A stretch of 64,000 nucleotides of DNA from Caulobacter sp. (lineage in GTDB: Bacteria; Pseudomonadota; Alphaproteobacteria; Caulobacterales; Caulobacteraceae). Below the pieces are notes generated by a model, which worked only from the letters and a program-made list of their open reading frames with translations, was not told where the DNA came from and ran no database searches. The position numbers and the translations under genes are program-made. Location of the stretch: the NCBI GenBank assembly GCA_030645575.1, contig JAUSMJ010000022.1, forward strand, positions 1 through 64,000. The letters are read 5' to 3'. This document shows, piece after piece, positions 45,862-56,402 of the stretch (position 1 is its first letter; each line of letters begins with the position of its first letter).

Positions 45862-46047
45862 ATGGCCCGCAGCGACGACTCAGCCGGCAAACTCGACGGG
45901 ATCGTCAGCCCGCTGGCGATGTTGGACGCCAGCATCGAGCGGGGGCTTGCTGATGCCAACGCGGGTCGTGTGCATGATCTGGAGGCGGTGGCTGACGCGC
46001 TCGACGCGAAGTACGCGGCGATCGCCCTCGCGGCTGAGCGCGGGTAG
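45862..46047 (+). CDS. Short antitoxin-like protein (CopG/ParD C-terminal type)
   Basis: 61 residues with GAGGTG upstream of the ATG. The C-terminal half (DASIERGLADANAGRVHDLEAVADALDAKYAA) resembles the toxin-neutralising tail of small RHH-type antitoxins (ERGLADxxAGRVHDxxEVxxxLxAKY). The usual N-terminal DNA-binding strand-helix-helix is not evident and no toxin gene follows. It may be a decayed or minimal antitoxin, divergent from the XRE gene. Confidence 0.5.
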   Translation: MARSDDSAGKLDGIVSPLAMLDASIERGLADANAGRVHDLEAVADALDAKYAAIALAAERG

Positions 46048-46050
46048 CTC

Positions 46051-46491
46051 TCAGTTCGGACGCGGCAGAAGCTCGGCGAGGCCTTCCCACTCCGGGTCTT
46101 CGAACACCCCGAATTCGACGGGGTATTCGGGATGGCTGCTCAGGGCTTCGTTCAGCGACCGGAAGAAGGCCTCGGGATCGCGGGTGTAGTAGCGCCACTC
46201 GCGAACGCCGCCGCCGGTCAGGCTGACGACCTGGGCGCCATCGCCTTTCGCCTCGACCCGCGCTCGCAGGGCGTCCTCGAAGGCATCCTGCAGGCCGCTT
46301 TCGACGTCATCGGGCATGCCGTCCTCGTCCGCCGACTCGCAGGACCAGCCGATCTGGACCAGATGGCGCCAGTCCTCGCGCGCCGCAGCGGAGGGCAGGT
46401 GCGAGCGGAACCGCACGATCATCGACACGCCGTCGGCCGCCACGGCTTCGCCGACGGTCCAGAGATCATCGTCGAACGGGCTGATCGACAT
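46051..46491 (-). CDS. DUF695 family protein
   Basis: 146 residues. The sequence WTVGEAVAADGVSMIVRFRSHL, HLVQIGWSCESADEDGMP and REWRYYTRDPEAFFRSLNEAL follows the DUF695 pattern (ENW...PLxxRxR, GxxEWxxYxxDxxxF). Its role is unknown. The gene starts 5 bp after the aspartate aminotransferase stop on the same strand, so the two are probably co-transcribed. It converges with the short antitoxin-like gene. Confidence 0.75.
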   Translation of the reverse strand: MSISPFDDDLWTVGEAVAADGVSMIVRFRSHLPSAAAREDWRHLVQIGWSCESADEDGMPDDVESGLQDAFEDALRARVEAKGDGAQVVSLTGGGVREWRYYTRDPEAFFRSLNEALSSHPEYPVEFGVFEDPEWEGLAELLPRPN

Positions 46492-46495
46492 GGTC

Positions 46496-47728
<1,233 letters not shown>

Positions 47729-47877
47729 TCAGGATTGCCCGGGGTCATAGACGCGCCCGTGCCGCGGTGCAACGAAGCGGCGGCGGGAGAGGGCGGTTGG
47801 CCGCATCGGCCCCCTCCCGCCGCGAATGCGCCGCGATCCCGCTTGACCCTCCCGATGTGATCGGCGAGGCCTTGGCG

Positions 47878-48603
47878 ATGAAGCGCGCCTTCGAGTTTCT
47901 CATGAACATGGACGCCAGGGCCTGGCGGACCGTGGTCGTCGCCTTCCTGCTGTTCGGCGGGGTGGGGACGGTGTTCCTGTTCGCCGCGCCGCTGCTGGGG
48001 CTGAACAGCGAGGCGACGGTGGAGCGCTGGCTGAGCGCGGCCCACGGGCCCTGGGCCCTGCCCGTGGCGATCAGCGCCTTCGCCGTGCTGGCCTTCATTG
48101 GCGTGCCGCAGTTTGTGCTGATCGCCGCCGCCGTGGTCGCCTTCGGACCCTGGACCGGTCTGACCTACAGTTGGATCGGGACCATGGTCTCCTCGTCCAT
48201 CGGCTTCTGGCTGGGCCGGGCCTTCGGCGGACGGCTGATCCGCGACGTGGCCGGCGACGGCGTCGCCCGGTTCATCAAGCTGATCCGCCGCAACGGCTTC
48301 ATGGCCAGTCTGATCGTGCGGCTGGTGCCCGCCGCGCCGTTCATCGTCGTCAACATGGCCGCCGGCGTGGCGCTGATGCGTTTCCGCGACTTCCTGGCCG
48401 GCACCGCTATCGGCATCGTGCCCAAGATCGCCCTGACCGCCTTCGCCGGAAACTCGGTCGTCGAGATCCTGCGCGGCGGCGGCCCGCGGCATGTGCTCCT
48501 CATCGCGCTGGCGGCGGCCATCTGGGTCGGCGGCGCCTTTGTCGCGCGCAACTGGCTGCGCCGCCGCGAGGACGCGGCCGCGTTGGAGGATGGCGAGGGT
48601 TGA
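47878..48603 (+). CDS. TVP38/TMEM64 (DedA-like SNARE-associated) membrane protein
   Basis: 241 residues from the ATG at 47878; a longer start would reach into the aminotransferase promoter. It has about five to six membrane segments and the VTT/DedA core: GVPQFVLIAAAVVAFGPWTGLTYSWIGTMVSSSIGFWLGRAFG, then VRLVPAAPFIVVNMAAGVALMRFRDFLAGTAIGIVPKI. Family members are proposed lipid scramblases or transporters. The promoter of the downstream TA pair probably lies in its last codons. Confidence 0.85.
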   Translation: MKRAFEFLMNMDARAWRTVVVAFLLFGGVGTVFLFAAPLLGLNSEATVERWLSAAHGPWALPVAISAFAVLAFIGVPQFVLIAAAVVAFGPWTGLTYSWIGTMVSSSIGFWLGRAFGGRLIRDVAGDGVARFIKLIRRNGFMASLIVRLVPAAPFIVVNMAAGVALMRFRDFLAGTAIGIVPKIALTAFAGNSVVEILRGGGPRHVLLIALAAAIWVGGAFVARNWLRRREDAAALEDGEG

Positions 48604-48611
48604 GGTAAACT
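48583..48611 (+). promoter_or_regulatory. Predicted promoter of the ParDE-like pair, apparently leaderless
   Basis: TTGGAG (48583-48588), a 17-bp spacer and TAAACT (48606-48611). The -10 ends six bases before the antitoxin ATG and there is no Shine-Dalgarno, so transcription probably starts at the ATG itself. The promoter overlaps the end of the upstream membrane protein gene. Confidence 0.5.
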
Positions 48612-48617
48612 GGTCGC

Positions 48618-48875
48618 ATGACTGTTCAGCTCATCATCGACCTGACGGAAGACCAGAAGGCGCGGCTGGAGGCGCTGGCGACTTTCAAGCAGGTTAGCGT
48701 CTCGCAATATCTCGTCGATCTTGCGGAATACAACGCCCGCCGCGACGCCGAATTCCGGGCCCTCGTTCAGGAGGGCATCGACGAGGCGGACCGGGGCGAG
48801 CTTATCGATCACGCCGACGTCATGGCTGAGGTCGAAGCCCTTATCGCGGCGTCAGAGGCCCGGAAGGTCGGGTGA
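48618..48875 (+). CDS. RHH-type antitoxin (ParD-like)
   Basis: 85 residues. The N-terminal strand MTVQLIIDLTEDQKARLEALATFKQVSVSQYLVDLAEYNARRD fits a ribbon-helix-helix DNA-binding domain. The C-terminal helix (EFRALVQEGIDEADRGELIDHADVMAEVEALIAA) is the toxin-binding tail. It overlaps the toxin gene by 4 bp (start GTG within the stop region), the standard antitoxin-first order. Confidence 0.85.
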   Translation: MTVQLIIDLTEDQKARLEALATFKQVSVSQYLVDLAEYNARRDAEFRALVQEGIDEADRGELIDHADVMAEVEALIAASEARKVG

Positions 48876-49168
48876 AGGTCCGCTGGACCCCGTCCGCCCG
48901 ACGCGATCTGGTTGCGGCCATCGCATTCCTTCGTTCTGAAAGTCCTCGCGCCGCAAGGGTGCTTGTTCAGCGCGTCGATGCTCAGGTCAATATGCTCCGG
49001 GACTATCCACTGGCCGGCCCGGAGGGCCGTGCGCCCGGCACGCGCGAACTCTTCATTTCCAGGACGCGATACGTGGCGGTCTACCGGGTGCTGAACGACG
49101 AGGCGTCCATCATCCGTCTTCTCCACCAAGCTCAGGAATGGCCATCAGGATCGAACGACGGGTCCTGA
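48872..49168 (+). CDS. ParE/RelE-family toxin
   Basis: 98 residues from a GTG overlapping the antitoxin. The sequence VRWTPSARRDLVAAIAFLRSESPRAARVLVQRVDAQVNML, YPLAGPEGRAPGTRELFISRTRYVAVYRVLNDEASIIRLLHQAQEWP is a classic ParE: conserved P-GRxxGTREL and YRV/IxxLH-xQxWP. ParE toxins poison DNA gyrase; RelE relatives cut mRNA. The GxxELxI-x-x-YxVxYRV pattern favours ParE. Confidence 0.9.
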   Translation: MKVRWTPSARRDLVAAIAFLRSESPRAARVLVQRVDAQVNMLRDYPLAGPEGRAPGTRELFISRTRYVAVYRVLNDEASIIRLLHQAQEWPSGSNDGS

Positions 49169-49255
49169 TTTCCACGCCCGAACTGTCTTCTTGGTTACAT
49201 TCCCTTCCGGCCGAAGCGCGCACAGTCCGCGCAAGGAACAAGACCGGAGAATTCC

Positions 49256-51202
49256 ATGCGCGGATTGATCGCCACCCTTGTCGGCCTGTCGCTGATCGCG
49301 ACGCCGGCGCTCGCCGCGGAAGCGCCCTCGGCGGCGACGGTCAAGGCCCAGGCGGCGTTGAAGAAGACCCTGCCGTTCGAGGATCGCCAGGACTTCGACT
49401 TCGCCTCGCGCGGCTACCTGGGGACGCTGGCCGATCCGGTGATCCGCCGCGCCGACGGCGACGTCGTCTGGGATCTGTCGGCCTATGACTTCCTCGAGGG
49501 CGACGCGCCCGACACCGTCAATCCCAGCCTGTGGCGGCACGCCCAGCTGCTGGCGAAGAGCGGGCTGTTCCAGGTCAGCGACACGATCTGGCAGGTGCGC
49601 GGCTTCGATCTGTCCAGCATCACCTTTATCAAGGGCGAGACCGGCTGGATCGTCATCGACCCCCTGACCACCGCCGAGGTGGCCAGGGCCGCCTATGCCC
49701 TGGTGACCGAAAAGCTCGGCGCCCGGCCAATCGTGGCGGTGATCTACACCCACAGCCACACCGACCATTTCGGCGGGGTCAAGGGCGTGATCAGCCAGGC
49801 CGACGTCGATGCGGGCAGGGTGCAGGTCATCGCGCCGCACGGCTTTCTTGAAGAGGCCGTCAGCGAGAATGTCATCGCCGGCGTGGCCATGAGCCGCCGG
49901 GCCACCTACCAGTTCGGCCTGGGGCTGACCCCCGGCGCCGAGGGTCTGGTCAACTCCGGCATCGGCAAGGCCGTCTCCAGGGGGACCATCACCCTGATCG
50001 CGCCGACCGTCAGCATCGACCACACGGGCCAGACGCTGGTCGTCGACGGGGTGAAGATCGAGTTCCAGATCACGCCGGGCACCGAGGCGCCGGCCGAGAT
50101 GAACCTGTATTTCCCCGACCTGCGCATCCTGTGCATGGCCGAGAACGCCAACGTCACCATGCACAATGTGCTGACGCCGCGCGGGGCGCTGGTGCGCGAC
50201 TCCCGCGCCTGGGCCGCCTATCTGTCGGAGTCGATCCGGCTGTTCGGCGACCGCACGGACGTGATGTTCACCAGCCACGGCTGGCCGCGTTTCGGCGGCG
50301 AGGTGGTGCGCGACTTCCTGGCCGACCACCGCGACGCCTACAAGTTCCTGCATGACCAGACCGTGCGGTTGATGAACCAGGGCTATGTCGGCGACGAGAT
50401 CGCCAGCCGCATCGCCCTGCCGCCCGTGCTGGCCCGCCAGTGGTTCAATCGCGGCTACTACGGCACGATGAGTTTCAACAGCCGGGCGGTCTATCAGCGC
50501 TACATGGGCTGGTACGACGCCAATCCCGTGCATCTGGCGACCCTGCCGCCGGCCGACGAGGCCGGGCGCTATGTCGCGGCCATGGGCGGGGCCGACAAGG
50601 TCCGCGCCCTGGCCCAGGCGGCCCACGACAAGGGCGACTACCGCTGGGCGGCGATCCTGCTCAACAACGTCGTGCTGTCCACGCCGACCGATACGGCGGC
50701 GAAGGAGGCCCTGGCCAGGGCCTATGACCAGATGGGCTACCAGGCCGAGAGCGCCCTGTGGCGCAACATGTACCTGACCGGCGCGGACGAGCTGCGGGGC
50801 GGCGTCAAGCCGACGCCGGCGGCCGGGTCGCCCGACGTGATCGCCAACCTGCCCTCGCCGATGATCTTCGACCTGCTGGCCGTGCGGCTGGACCCGGCCA
50901 AGGCCGGCAATTCGGAGCTGCGCATCCTGTTCGTGTTCACCGACCGGGGCGAACGCTACCTCGTGCAGGTGCGGCACGGCGTGCTGACGGCCGAGCCGGC
51001 GGCGGCGGACGCCCGGGCCGACGCCACCCTGACCCTGCCGCGGGCCCTTCTGATGCAGTCGCTGTTCACCGGCGCGCCGCTGGCGCCGAAGGTGGCCTCG
51101 GGCGAGGCGAAGATCGACGGCAATCCGTTCGCGCTGCAGAAGCTGGTCGGCTGGTTCGACAAGCCGGCGGGGGCCTTCCCGATCGTCACGCGACCGGAGT
51201 AG
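49256..51202 (+). CDS. Secreted alkyl/aryl-sulfatase (SdsA1-like metallo-beta-lactamase fold)
   Basis: 648 residues. A signal peptide (RGLIATLVGLSLIATPALAAE, cut near 21) sends it to the periplasm. The N-terminal metallo-beta-lactamase domain has THSHTDHFGG (about 165-174) as the zinc motif, plus AENANVTMHN and TSHGWPRFGG supplying more ligands. An alpha-helical dimerisation region (about 370-520) and a C-terminal SCP2-like domain (about 525-648) complete the alkylsulfatase architecture. It would release sulfate from alkyl sulfates such as SDS. The gene stands alone. Confidence 0.93.
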   Translation: MRGLIATLVGLSLIATPALAAEAPSAATVKAQAALKKTLPFEDRQDFDFASRGYLGTLADPVIRRADGDVVWDLSAYDFLEGDAPDTVNPSLWRHAQLLAKSGLFQVSDTIWQVRGFDLSSITFIKGETGWIVIDPLTTAEVARAAYALVTEKLGARPIVAVIYTHSHTDHFGGVKGVISQADVDAGRVQVIAPHGFLEEAVSENVIAGVAMSRRATYQFGLGLTPGAEGLVNSGIGKAVSRGTITLIAPTVSIDHTGQTLVVDGVKIEFQITPGTEAPAEMNLYFPDLRILCMAENANVTMHNVLTPRGALVRDSRAWAAYLSESIRLFGDRTDVMFTSHGWPRFGGEVVRDFLADHRDAYKFLHDQTVRLMNQGYVGDEIASRIALPPVLARQWFNRGYYGTMSFNSRAVYQRYMGWYDANPVHLATLPPADEAGRYVAAMGGADKVRALAQAAHDKGDYRWAAILLNNVVLSTPTDTAAKEALARAYDQMGYQAESALWRNMYLTGADELRGGVKPTPAAGSPDVIANLPSPMIFDLLAVRLDPAKAGNSELRILFVFTDRGERYLVQVRHGVLTAEPAAADARADATLTLPRALLMQSLFTGAPLAPKVASGEAKIDGNPFALQKLVGWFDKPAGAFPIVTRPE

Positions 51203-51265
51203 GTCGCCCACGGACGGAAAGTTCTTGCGCCGAGGGGGCGGGGCGGGCCCTTCGGCGCAAGACTG

Positions 51266-51294
51266 TTGCTTGAATCGCCGGATTCCGCTATCCA
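51266..51294 (+). promoter_or_regulatory. Predicted leu promoter with inverted GANTC pair in the spacer
   Basis: TTGCTT (51266-51271), a 17-bp spacer and TATCCA (51289-51294), also readable as TTGCTTG-N14-GCTATCC of the Caulobacter type. The expected start is at 51301, the A of the leader-peptide ATG. The spacer contains GAATC (51272-51276) and GATTC (51281-51285), two CcrM sites in inverted orientation. Confidence 0.5.
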
Positions 51295-51300
51295 TCGGGC

Positions 51301-51369
51301 ATGCAACGTGATCGCGCCGATCTGCTTCTACTCGCGCTGGGGCTTAGCCGCCCCTGGGCGTCCGCCTGA
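51301..51369 (+). CDS. leuL: Leucine-rich leader peptide of leuA
   Basis: 22 codons, MQRDRADLLLLALGLSRPWA and two more, then TGA at 51367-51369. Six of eight codons 8-15 are Leu, including the uncommon CTT and CTA. It lies 81 bp before leuA, as expected for an attenuator leader: when charged leucyl-tRNA is scarce, ribosomes stall here. There is no Shine-Dalgarno, and the promoter position suggests a leaderless transcript. Confidence 0.75.
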   Translation: MQRDRADLLLLALGLSRPWASA

Positions 51370-51419
51370 CCGCACGACCGCGGCCTGGCGCTCAGGGGCT
51401 CATTCGATCCGCACCCTGA
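51339..51419 (+). promoter_or_regulatory. leuA attenuator with mutually exclusive stems
   Basis: Segment 1 GGGGC (51339-51343) pairs with segment 2 GCCCC (51350-51354). Segment 2, as GCCCCTG (51350-51356), pairs with segment 3 CAGGGGC (51393-51399). Segment 3, as TCAGGG (51392-51397), pairs with segment 4 CCCTGA (51414-51419). Segment 1 lies on the Leu codons, so a stalled ribosome would free segment 2 to pair with 3 and prevent 3:4. No T-run follows 3:4, so the block may act through Rho or on leuA translation. Confidence 0.55.
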
Positions 51420-51450
51420 TCCCGGCATTCGACCTTTGCAGAGTAGTTCC

Positions 51451-53019
51451 ATGACCGCCCCCGTATCCGCCGCCAAGCGCGACCGCGTCATCGTCTTCGA
51501 CACCACCATGCGCGATGGCGAGCAGTCGCCCGGCGCCTCGATGAGCCACGACGAGAAGCTCGAACTGGCCAAGATCCTCGAGGAGATGGGCGTCGATGTG
51601 ATCGAGGCCGGCTTCCCGATCGCCTCCAACGGCGACTTCGAGGCGGTCCGAGACATCTCCAGGATCGTCAGGAACAGCACCATCGCCGGCCTGTGCCGGG
51701 CCCATCAGGTCGATATCGACCGCTGCGCCGAGGCGATCCGGCCCGCCGCCCGCGGCCGCATCCACATCGTCATCGCCACCAGCGACCTGCACATGAAGCA
51801 CAAGCTGCAGATGGAGCCCGCCGAGGTGCTGGAGGCGATCACCCGCTCGGTGAGCCACGCCCGCAACCTGTGCGACGACATCGAATGGTCGGCCGAGGAC
51901 GCCACGCGCAGCGACCGCGACTTCCTGCGCCGGGCCATCGAGGCGGCGATCCGGGCCGGGGCCACGACGATCAACCTGCCCGACACGGTCGGCTACACCT
52001 ATCCGACCGAGTACGCCGACCTGTTCCGCTACATGATCGCCAACGTCGAGGGCGCCGACCGGGCGATCTTCTCGACCCACTGCCACAACGATCTGGGCCT
52101 GGCCGTCGCCAACAGCCTGGCGGGCATCCAGGGCGGGGCGCGGCAGGTCGAATGCGCGATCAATGGCCTGGGCGAACGGGCCGGCAACGCGGCGCTGGAA
52201 GAGATCGTCATGGCGCTGAAGGTGCGCGGCGACTGCCTGCCCTACGAGACGGGGATCGACGCCACCCACATCACCCGGGCCAGCCGCTATGTTTCGGCGA
52301 TCACCGGCTTTCCGGTGCAGTTCAACAAGGCCATCGTCGGCAAGAACGCCTTCGCGCACGAGAGCGGCATCCACCAGGACGGGATGCTGAAGAACCGCGA
52401 GACCTACGAGATCATGACCCCCGAGTCCGTCGGCCAGGCGCCGTCGAGCCTGGTCATGGGCAAGCACTCGGGCAGCCACGCCTTCCGCGCCAAGCTGAAG
52501 GACCTGGGCTACGAGCTGGGGCAGAACGCCCTGAAGGAGGCCTTCGGCCGCTTCAAGGACCTGGCCGACAAGAAAAAGCATGTCTACGACGACGACATCA
52601 TCGCCCTGGTCGATGACGCGCTGGCCCGCGGGTCGGAGCGCATCCGCGTGGTGCACCTGCGCGTCGTGGCCGGCACGGAGGGCCAGTCGGCCGAGCTGAC
52701 CCTGGCCGTGGACGATGTCGAGAAGAGCGCCGCCGCCAGCGGCGATGGTCCGGTCGATGCGGTGTTCAACGCCATCCACGAGATCGTGCCGCACGAGGCC
52801 GCCCTGCGCCTGTTCCAGGTGCACGCGGTCACCGAGGGCACCGACGCCCAGGCCCAGGTCTCGGTCCGGCTGGAGGAAGACGGCCGCATCGCCACCGGCC
52901 AGGCCGCGGATACGGACACGCTCACAGCCAGCGCCAAGGCCTATGTCAACGCGCTCAACAACCTCTTCTCCCGCAAGGAGAAGGGCCGGCCCGAAACGGC
53001 GATCGCGAGCGGGTTTTAG
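51451..53019 (+). CDS. leuA: 2-isopropylmalate synthase
   Basis: 522 residues from the ATG at 51451. It condenses acetyl-CoA with 2-oxoisovalerate, the first committed step to leucine. The catalytic TIM barrel begins [19 protein letters not shown] and includes the metal motif [15 protein letters not shown] and [13 protein letters not shown]. The C-terminal allosteric LeuA domain (about 385-510) binds leucine for feedback inhibition. The gene is preceded by a leader peptide and attenuator. A family 2 repeat follows its stop. Confidence 0.95.
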   Translation: MTAPVSAAKRDRVIVFDTTMRDGEQSPGASMSHDEKLELAKILEEMGVDVIEAGFPIASNGDFEAVRDISRIVRNSTIAGLCRAHQVDIDRCAEAIRPAARGRIHIVIATSDLHMKHKLQMEPAEVLEAITRSVSHARNLCDDIEWSAEDATRSDRDFLRRAIEAAIRAGATTINLPDTVGYTYPTEYADLFRYMIANVEGADRAIFSTHCHNDLGLAVANSLAGIQGGARQVECAINGLGERAGNAALEEIVMALKVRGDCLPYETGIDATHITRASRYVSAITGFPVQFNKAIVGKNAFAHESGIHQDGMLKNRETYEIMTPESVGQAPSSLVMGKHSGSHAFRAKLKDLGYELGQNALKEAFGRFKDLADKKKHVYDDDIIALVDDALARGSERIRVVHLRVVAGTEGQSAELTLAVDDVEKSAAASGDGPVDAVFNAIHEIVPHEAALRLFQVHAVTEGTDAQAQVSVRLEEDGRIATGQAADTDTLTASAKAYVNALNNLFSRKEKGRPETAIASGF

Positions 53020-53026
53020 AATTGGC

Positions 53027-53180
53027 GCCCCTTCTCCCCTTGCGGGAGAAGGTGGCCCGAAGGGCCGGATGAGGGGTCTCACGCCTTGAACCGCCTCGAG
53101 TGCCGGTCCATGCCTGCGAAGGCCTGAGAAACCCCTCATCCGTCGGCTTCGCCGACACCTTCTCCCGCAAGGGGAGAAGG
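53027..53180. repeat. Dispersed inverted-repeat element, family 2, copy 2
   Basis: About 154 bp. The left arm starts CCCCTTCTCCCCTTGCGGG and runs to GGATGAGGGG; the right arm starts CCCCTCATCCGTCGGC and ends CCCGCAAGGGGAGAAGG. Small internal hairpins are GGCCCGAAGGGCC and GTCGGCTTCGCCGAC. The GTCGGC hairpin is in the right arm here but in the left arm of copy 1 (18411-18564). The end GGGGAGAAGG and the following GGAAGGA lie just before the start codon of the next gene. Confidence 0.85.
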
Positions 53181-53191
53181 GAAGGAACGCG

Positions 53192-54070
53192 ATGCCCTGG
53201 ATCCCCATCACCGTCGCGGCCGCCGGCTTCCAGGTCGCGCGCAACGCGGCCCAGCGCAGTCTGCTGACCGGGGCCGGGCCGTGGGGGGCGACGCTGGTGC
53301 GGTTCCTGTTCGGCCTGCCGTTCAGCCTGGTGATCTCGGCGGTCGCTCTGCTGCTGTTCGAGACCAGCCAGACGGTGACGCCCGTCACCCTGGCCTGGGC
53401 GGCGCTGGGCGGGGCCATGCAGCTGGGCGCGACGGCGGCGCTGCTGACGGCCATGCAGCGGTCGAGTTTCGCGCTCGGCACGGCGTTTCAGCAGAGCGGC
53501 CTGCCGTTCGCGGCGATCCTGGGTCTGCTGTTCTTCGGCGACCATCTGAGCGCGGCTGGCTGGGTCGGGGTGCTGCTGGCGTCGGCGGGACTGGTTGTCC
53601 TGTCCTGGCCCGGCTCGGGCAAGGCGACGCGGGACTGGACCGCCGCGGGCCTGGGGACCCTGTCGGGCTTCTGTTTCGCCATCTCCGCCAACGCCTTCCG
53701 TCAGAGCGCCCTGGCGCTCGATCCGGCCCACCCGATTCCCGCCGCCCTGGTCACGGTGGCGATCGTTCAGGCGATGCAGTCCGCGGGCCTCACCCTGTGG
53801 ATGTTCCTGCGCGACAGACCGTCGCTGATGTCAGCCCTGCGATCCTGGCGGGTGTCGCTCGGCGCGGGCCTCTTCGGGGCCCTGGCCTCGGCGGGGTGGT
53901 TCGTGGCCCTGGCCCTGTCGCCGGCGGGACCGGTGCGGGCCGTGGGGGTGGTGGAAATGCCGATGGCGGCCCTCGCCGGACGGCGGCTGTTCGCCGAACG
54001 CGTGAGCCCGCGGCAGTGGCTGGCGGGCGGCCTGACGGCGGTCGGCGTGGTCCTCGCCGCGCTCGGCTGA
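53192..54070 (+). CDS. DMT superfamily transporter (EamA-like)
   Basis: 292 residues with about ten membrane segments, in two repeats. It differs from the EamA protein at 3383-4276 in sequence. Typical stretches are AALLTAMQRSSFALGTAFQQSGLPFAAILGLLFFGDHLS and AVGVVEMPMAALAGRRLFAERVS. Substrate unknown. The ATG at 53192 follows directly on the end of a family 2 repeat, whose GGGGAGAAGGGAAGGA appears to provide the ribosome binding site. Confidence 0.82.
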   Translation: MPWIPITVAAAGFQVARNAAQRSLLTGAGPWGATLVRFLFGLPFSLVISAVALLLFETSQTVTPVTLAWAALGGAMQLGATAALLTAMQRSSFALGTAFQQSGLPFAAILGLLFFGDHLSAAGWVGVLLASAGLVVLSWPGSGKATRDWTAAGLGTLSGFCFAISANAFRQSALALDPAHPIPAALVTVAIVQAMQSAGLTLWMFLRDRPSLMSALRSWRVSLGAGLFGALASAGWFVALALSPAGPVRAVGVVEMPMAALAGRRLFAERVSPRQWLAGGLTAVGVVLAALG

Positions 54071-54242
54071 GCCGCCGCCGCAATAGACCTTGAAATCAAC
54101 ACGTTCGCGGTGCACACGGCGTGATGTCAGCTTGCCCCGCCACCACGGCGATGCTGCGCCCGGGAGGCGCGCTCGCGGTCTGGTGCGGGGTTTGCAGGCC
54201 CAGCCTCGCCCGTCCCAAAAGCTCTCAGATTCAAGGCTCTGA

Positions 54243-55286
<1,044 letters not shown>

Positions 55287-55334
55287 CGTCAGTATTCGAG
55301 TCGGGCCGGGGGGCGGCCCTGACGGAGGCATCGG

Positions 55335-56402
55335 GTGGCCCTGCGCCAGGATTCGTTCGGGGAGTTGAAGGTCCCGCTGACCTGGATGGCGGTCGTGGCC
55401 TTGATCGTCTGCGGCGTCGTGGGCGTCTCGATTCTGCTCAGCGACCGTCGCGAAACGTTCCAGACCGAGGCCTATGGCGCCGCGCGCCAGGCGGTCGACA
55501 CCGTGTCGGCGCCGGTCGGCGGAGCGGTGGCCGCGCCGGCCCGCTGGACCGGCGACCTGCTCGGCTGGCTGCGCAGCTACGTCGCCGTCGCCCATGAGAA
55601 CCGCCGCCTGCACAAGGTCATGGCCGACCTCCGGCGGCAGGCCGACGAGGCGGTCCGACTGCGCGACGAGAACGACCGCCTGCGGGCCATGCTCGGCGTG
55701 CGCACCGACCCGCCGATCCCCATGGTCACCGCCCGTGTGGTGACCGACTCCCGCGGCCCGTTCGCCAACGCCCGCCTGGCCAACGCCGGCAGCGACGCCG
55801 GCGTCGTGGTCGGCTTCCCGGTGCTCAGCGAACGTGGCCTGGTCGGCCGGGTCGTCGGCGTTTCGCGCGACGCCAGCCGCGTGCTGCTGCTGACCGATGT
55901 CGCCTCGCGCACGCCGGTGATGATCGACCGCAGCAACGCCCGGGCGATCCTGACCGGCGACGGCGGACCCAACCCGAAACTGGAATACCTGCGCGGCCGC
56001 GACGCGGTGCATGCGGGCGACCGGGTGCTGACCAGCGGCGACGGCGGCGTGCTGCCGCGCGGCCTGCCGGTCGGTCGGGCGGTCAAGGGCCTGGACGGCC
56101 GCTGGCGCGTGGTGCTCGACGCCGACGCCGGCGCCATCGACTGGATCCGCATTCTCAGGTTCAAGGACTATTCCCAGCTGGCCGACCAGCGAGCGCTGGC
56201 CCAGGCCCACCTGCCGGCGGTGATCACCGAGAGTCCCGACGAACGGATCATCGGCCCCGCGAGGCCGTCGCCGACCGCGGCCCCGCGCGCGAAGACGGCA
56301 GCCGCGCCGGCCCGGCCGACCCCGCCGCCCGCCGCCAGGCCCACACCCCCGCCGGCCACCCCGGCGCCGAAGGCCGCCGCGCCGGCGAGGCCGTCACAAT
56401 GA
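55335..56402 (+). CDS. mreC: Rod shape-determining protein MreC
   Basis: 355 residues from a GTG at 55335. One membrane helix (about 17-36), a coiled-coil (about 75-118, ENRRLHKVMADLRRQADEAVRLRDENDRLRAML) and two beta domains (about 120-270, VTARVVTDSRGPFANARLANAGSDAGV) are the MreC layout. A C-terminal Pro/Ala-rich tail of about 60 residues (PTPPPAARPTPPP) is an extension seen in Caulobacteraceae. MreC links MreB to PBP2 in the periplasm. The stop overlaps mreD. Confidence 0.92.
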   Translation: MALRQDSFGELKVPLTWMAVVALIVCGVVGVSILLSDRRETFQTEAYGAARQAVDTVSAPVGGAVAAPARWTGDLLGWLRSYVAVAHENRRLHKVMADLRRQADEAVRLRDENDRLRAMLGVRTDPPIPMVTARVVTDSRGPFANARLANAGSDAGVVVGFPVLSERGLVGRVVGVSRDASRVLLLTDVASRTPVMIDRSNARAILTGDGGPNPKLEYLRGRDAVHAGDRVLTSGDGGVLPRGLPVGRAVKGLDGRWRVVLDADAGAIDWIRILRFKDYSQLADQRALAQAHLPAVITESPDERIIGPARPSPTAAPRAKTAAAPARPTPPPAARPTPPPATPAPKAAAPARPSQ

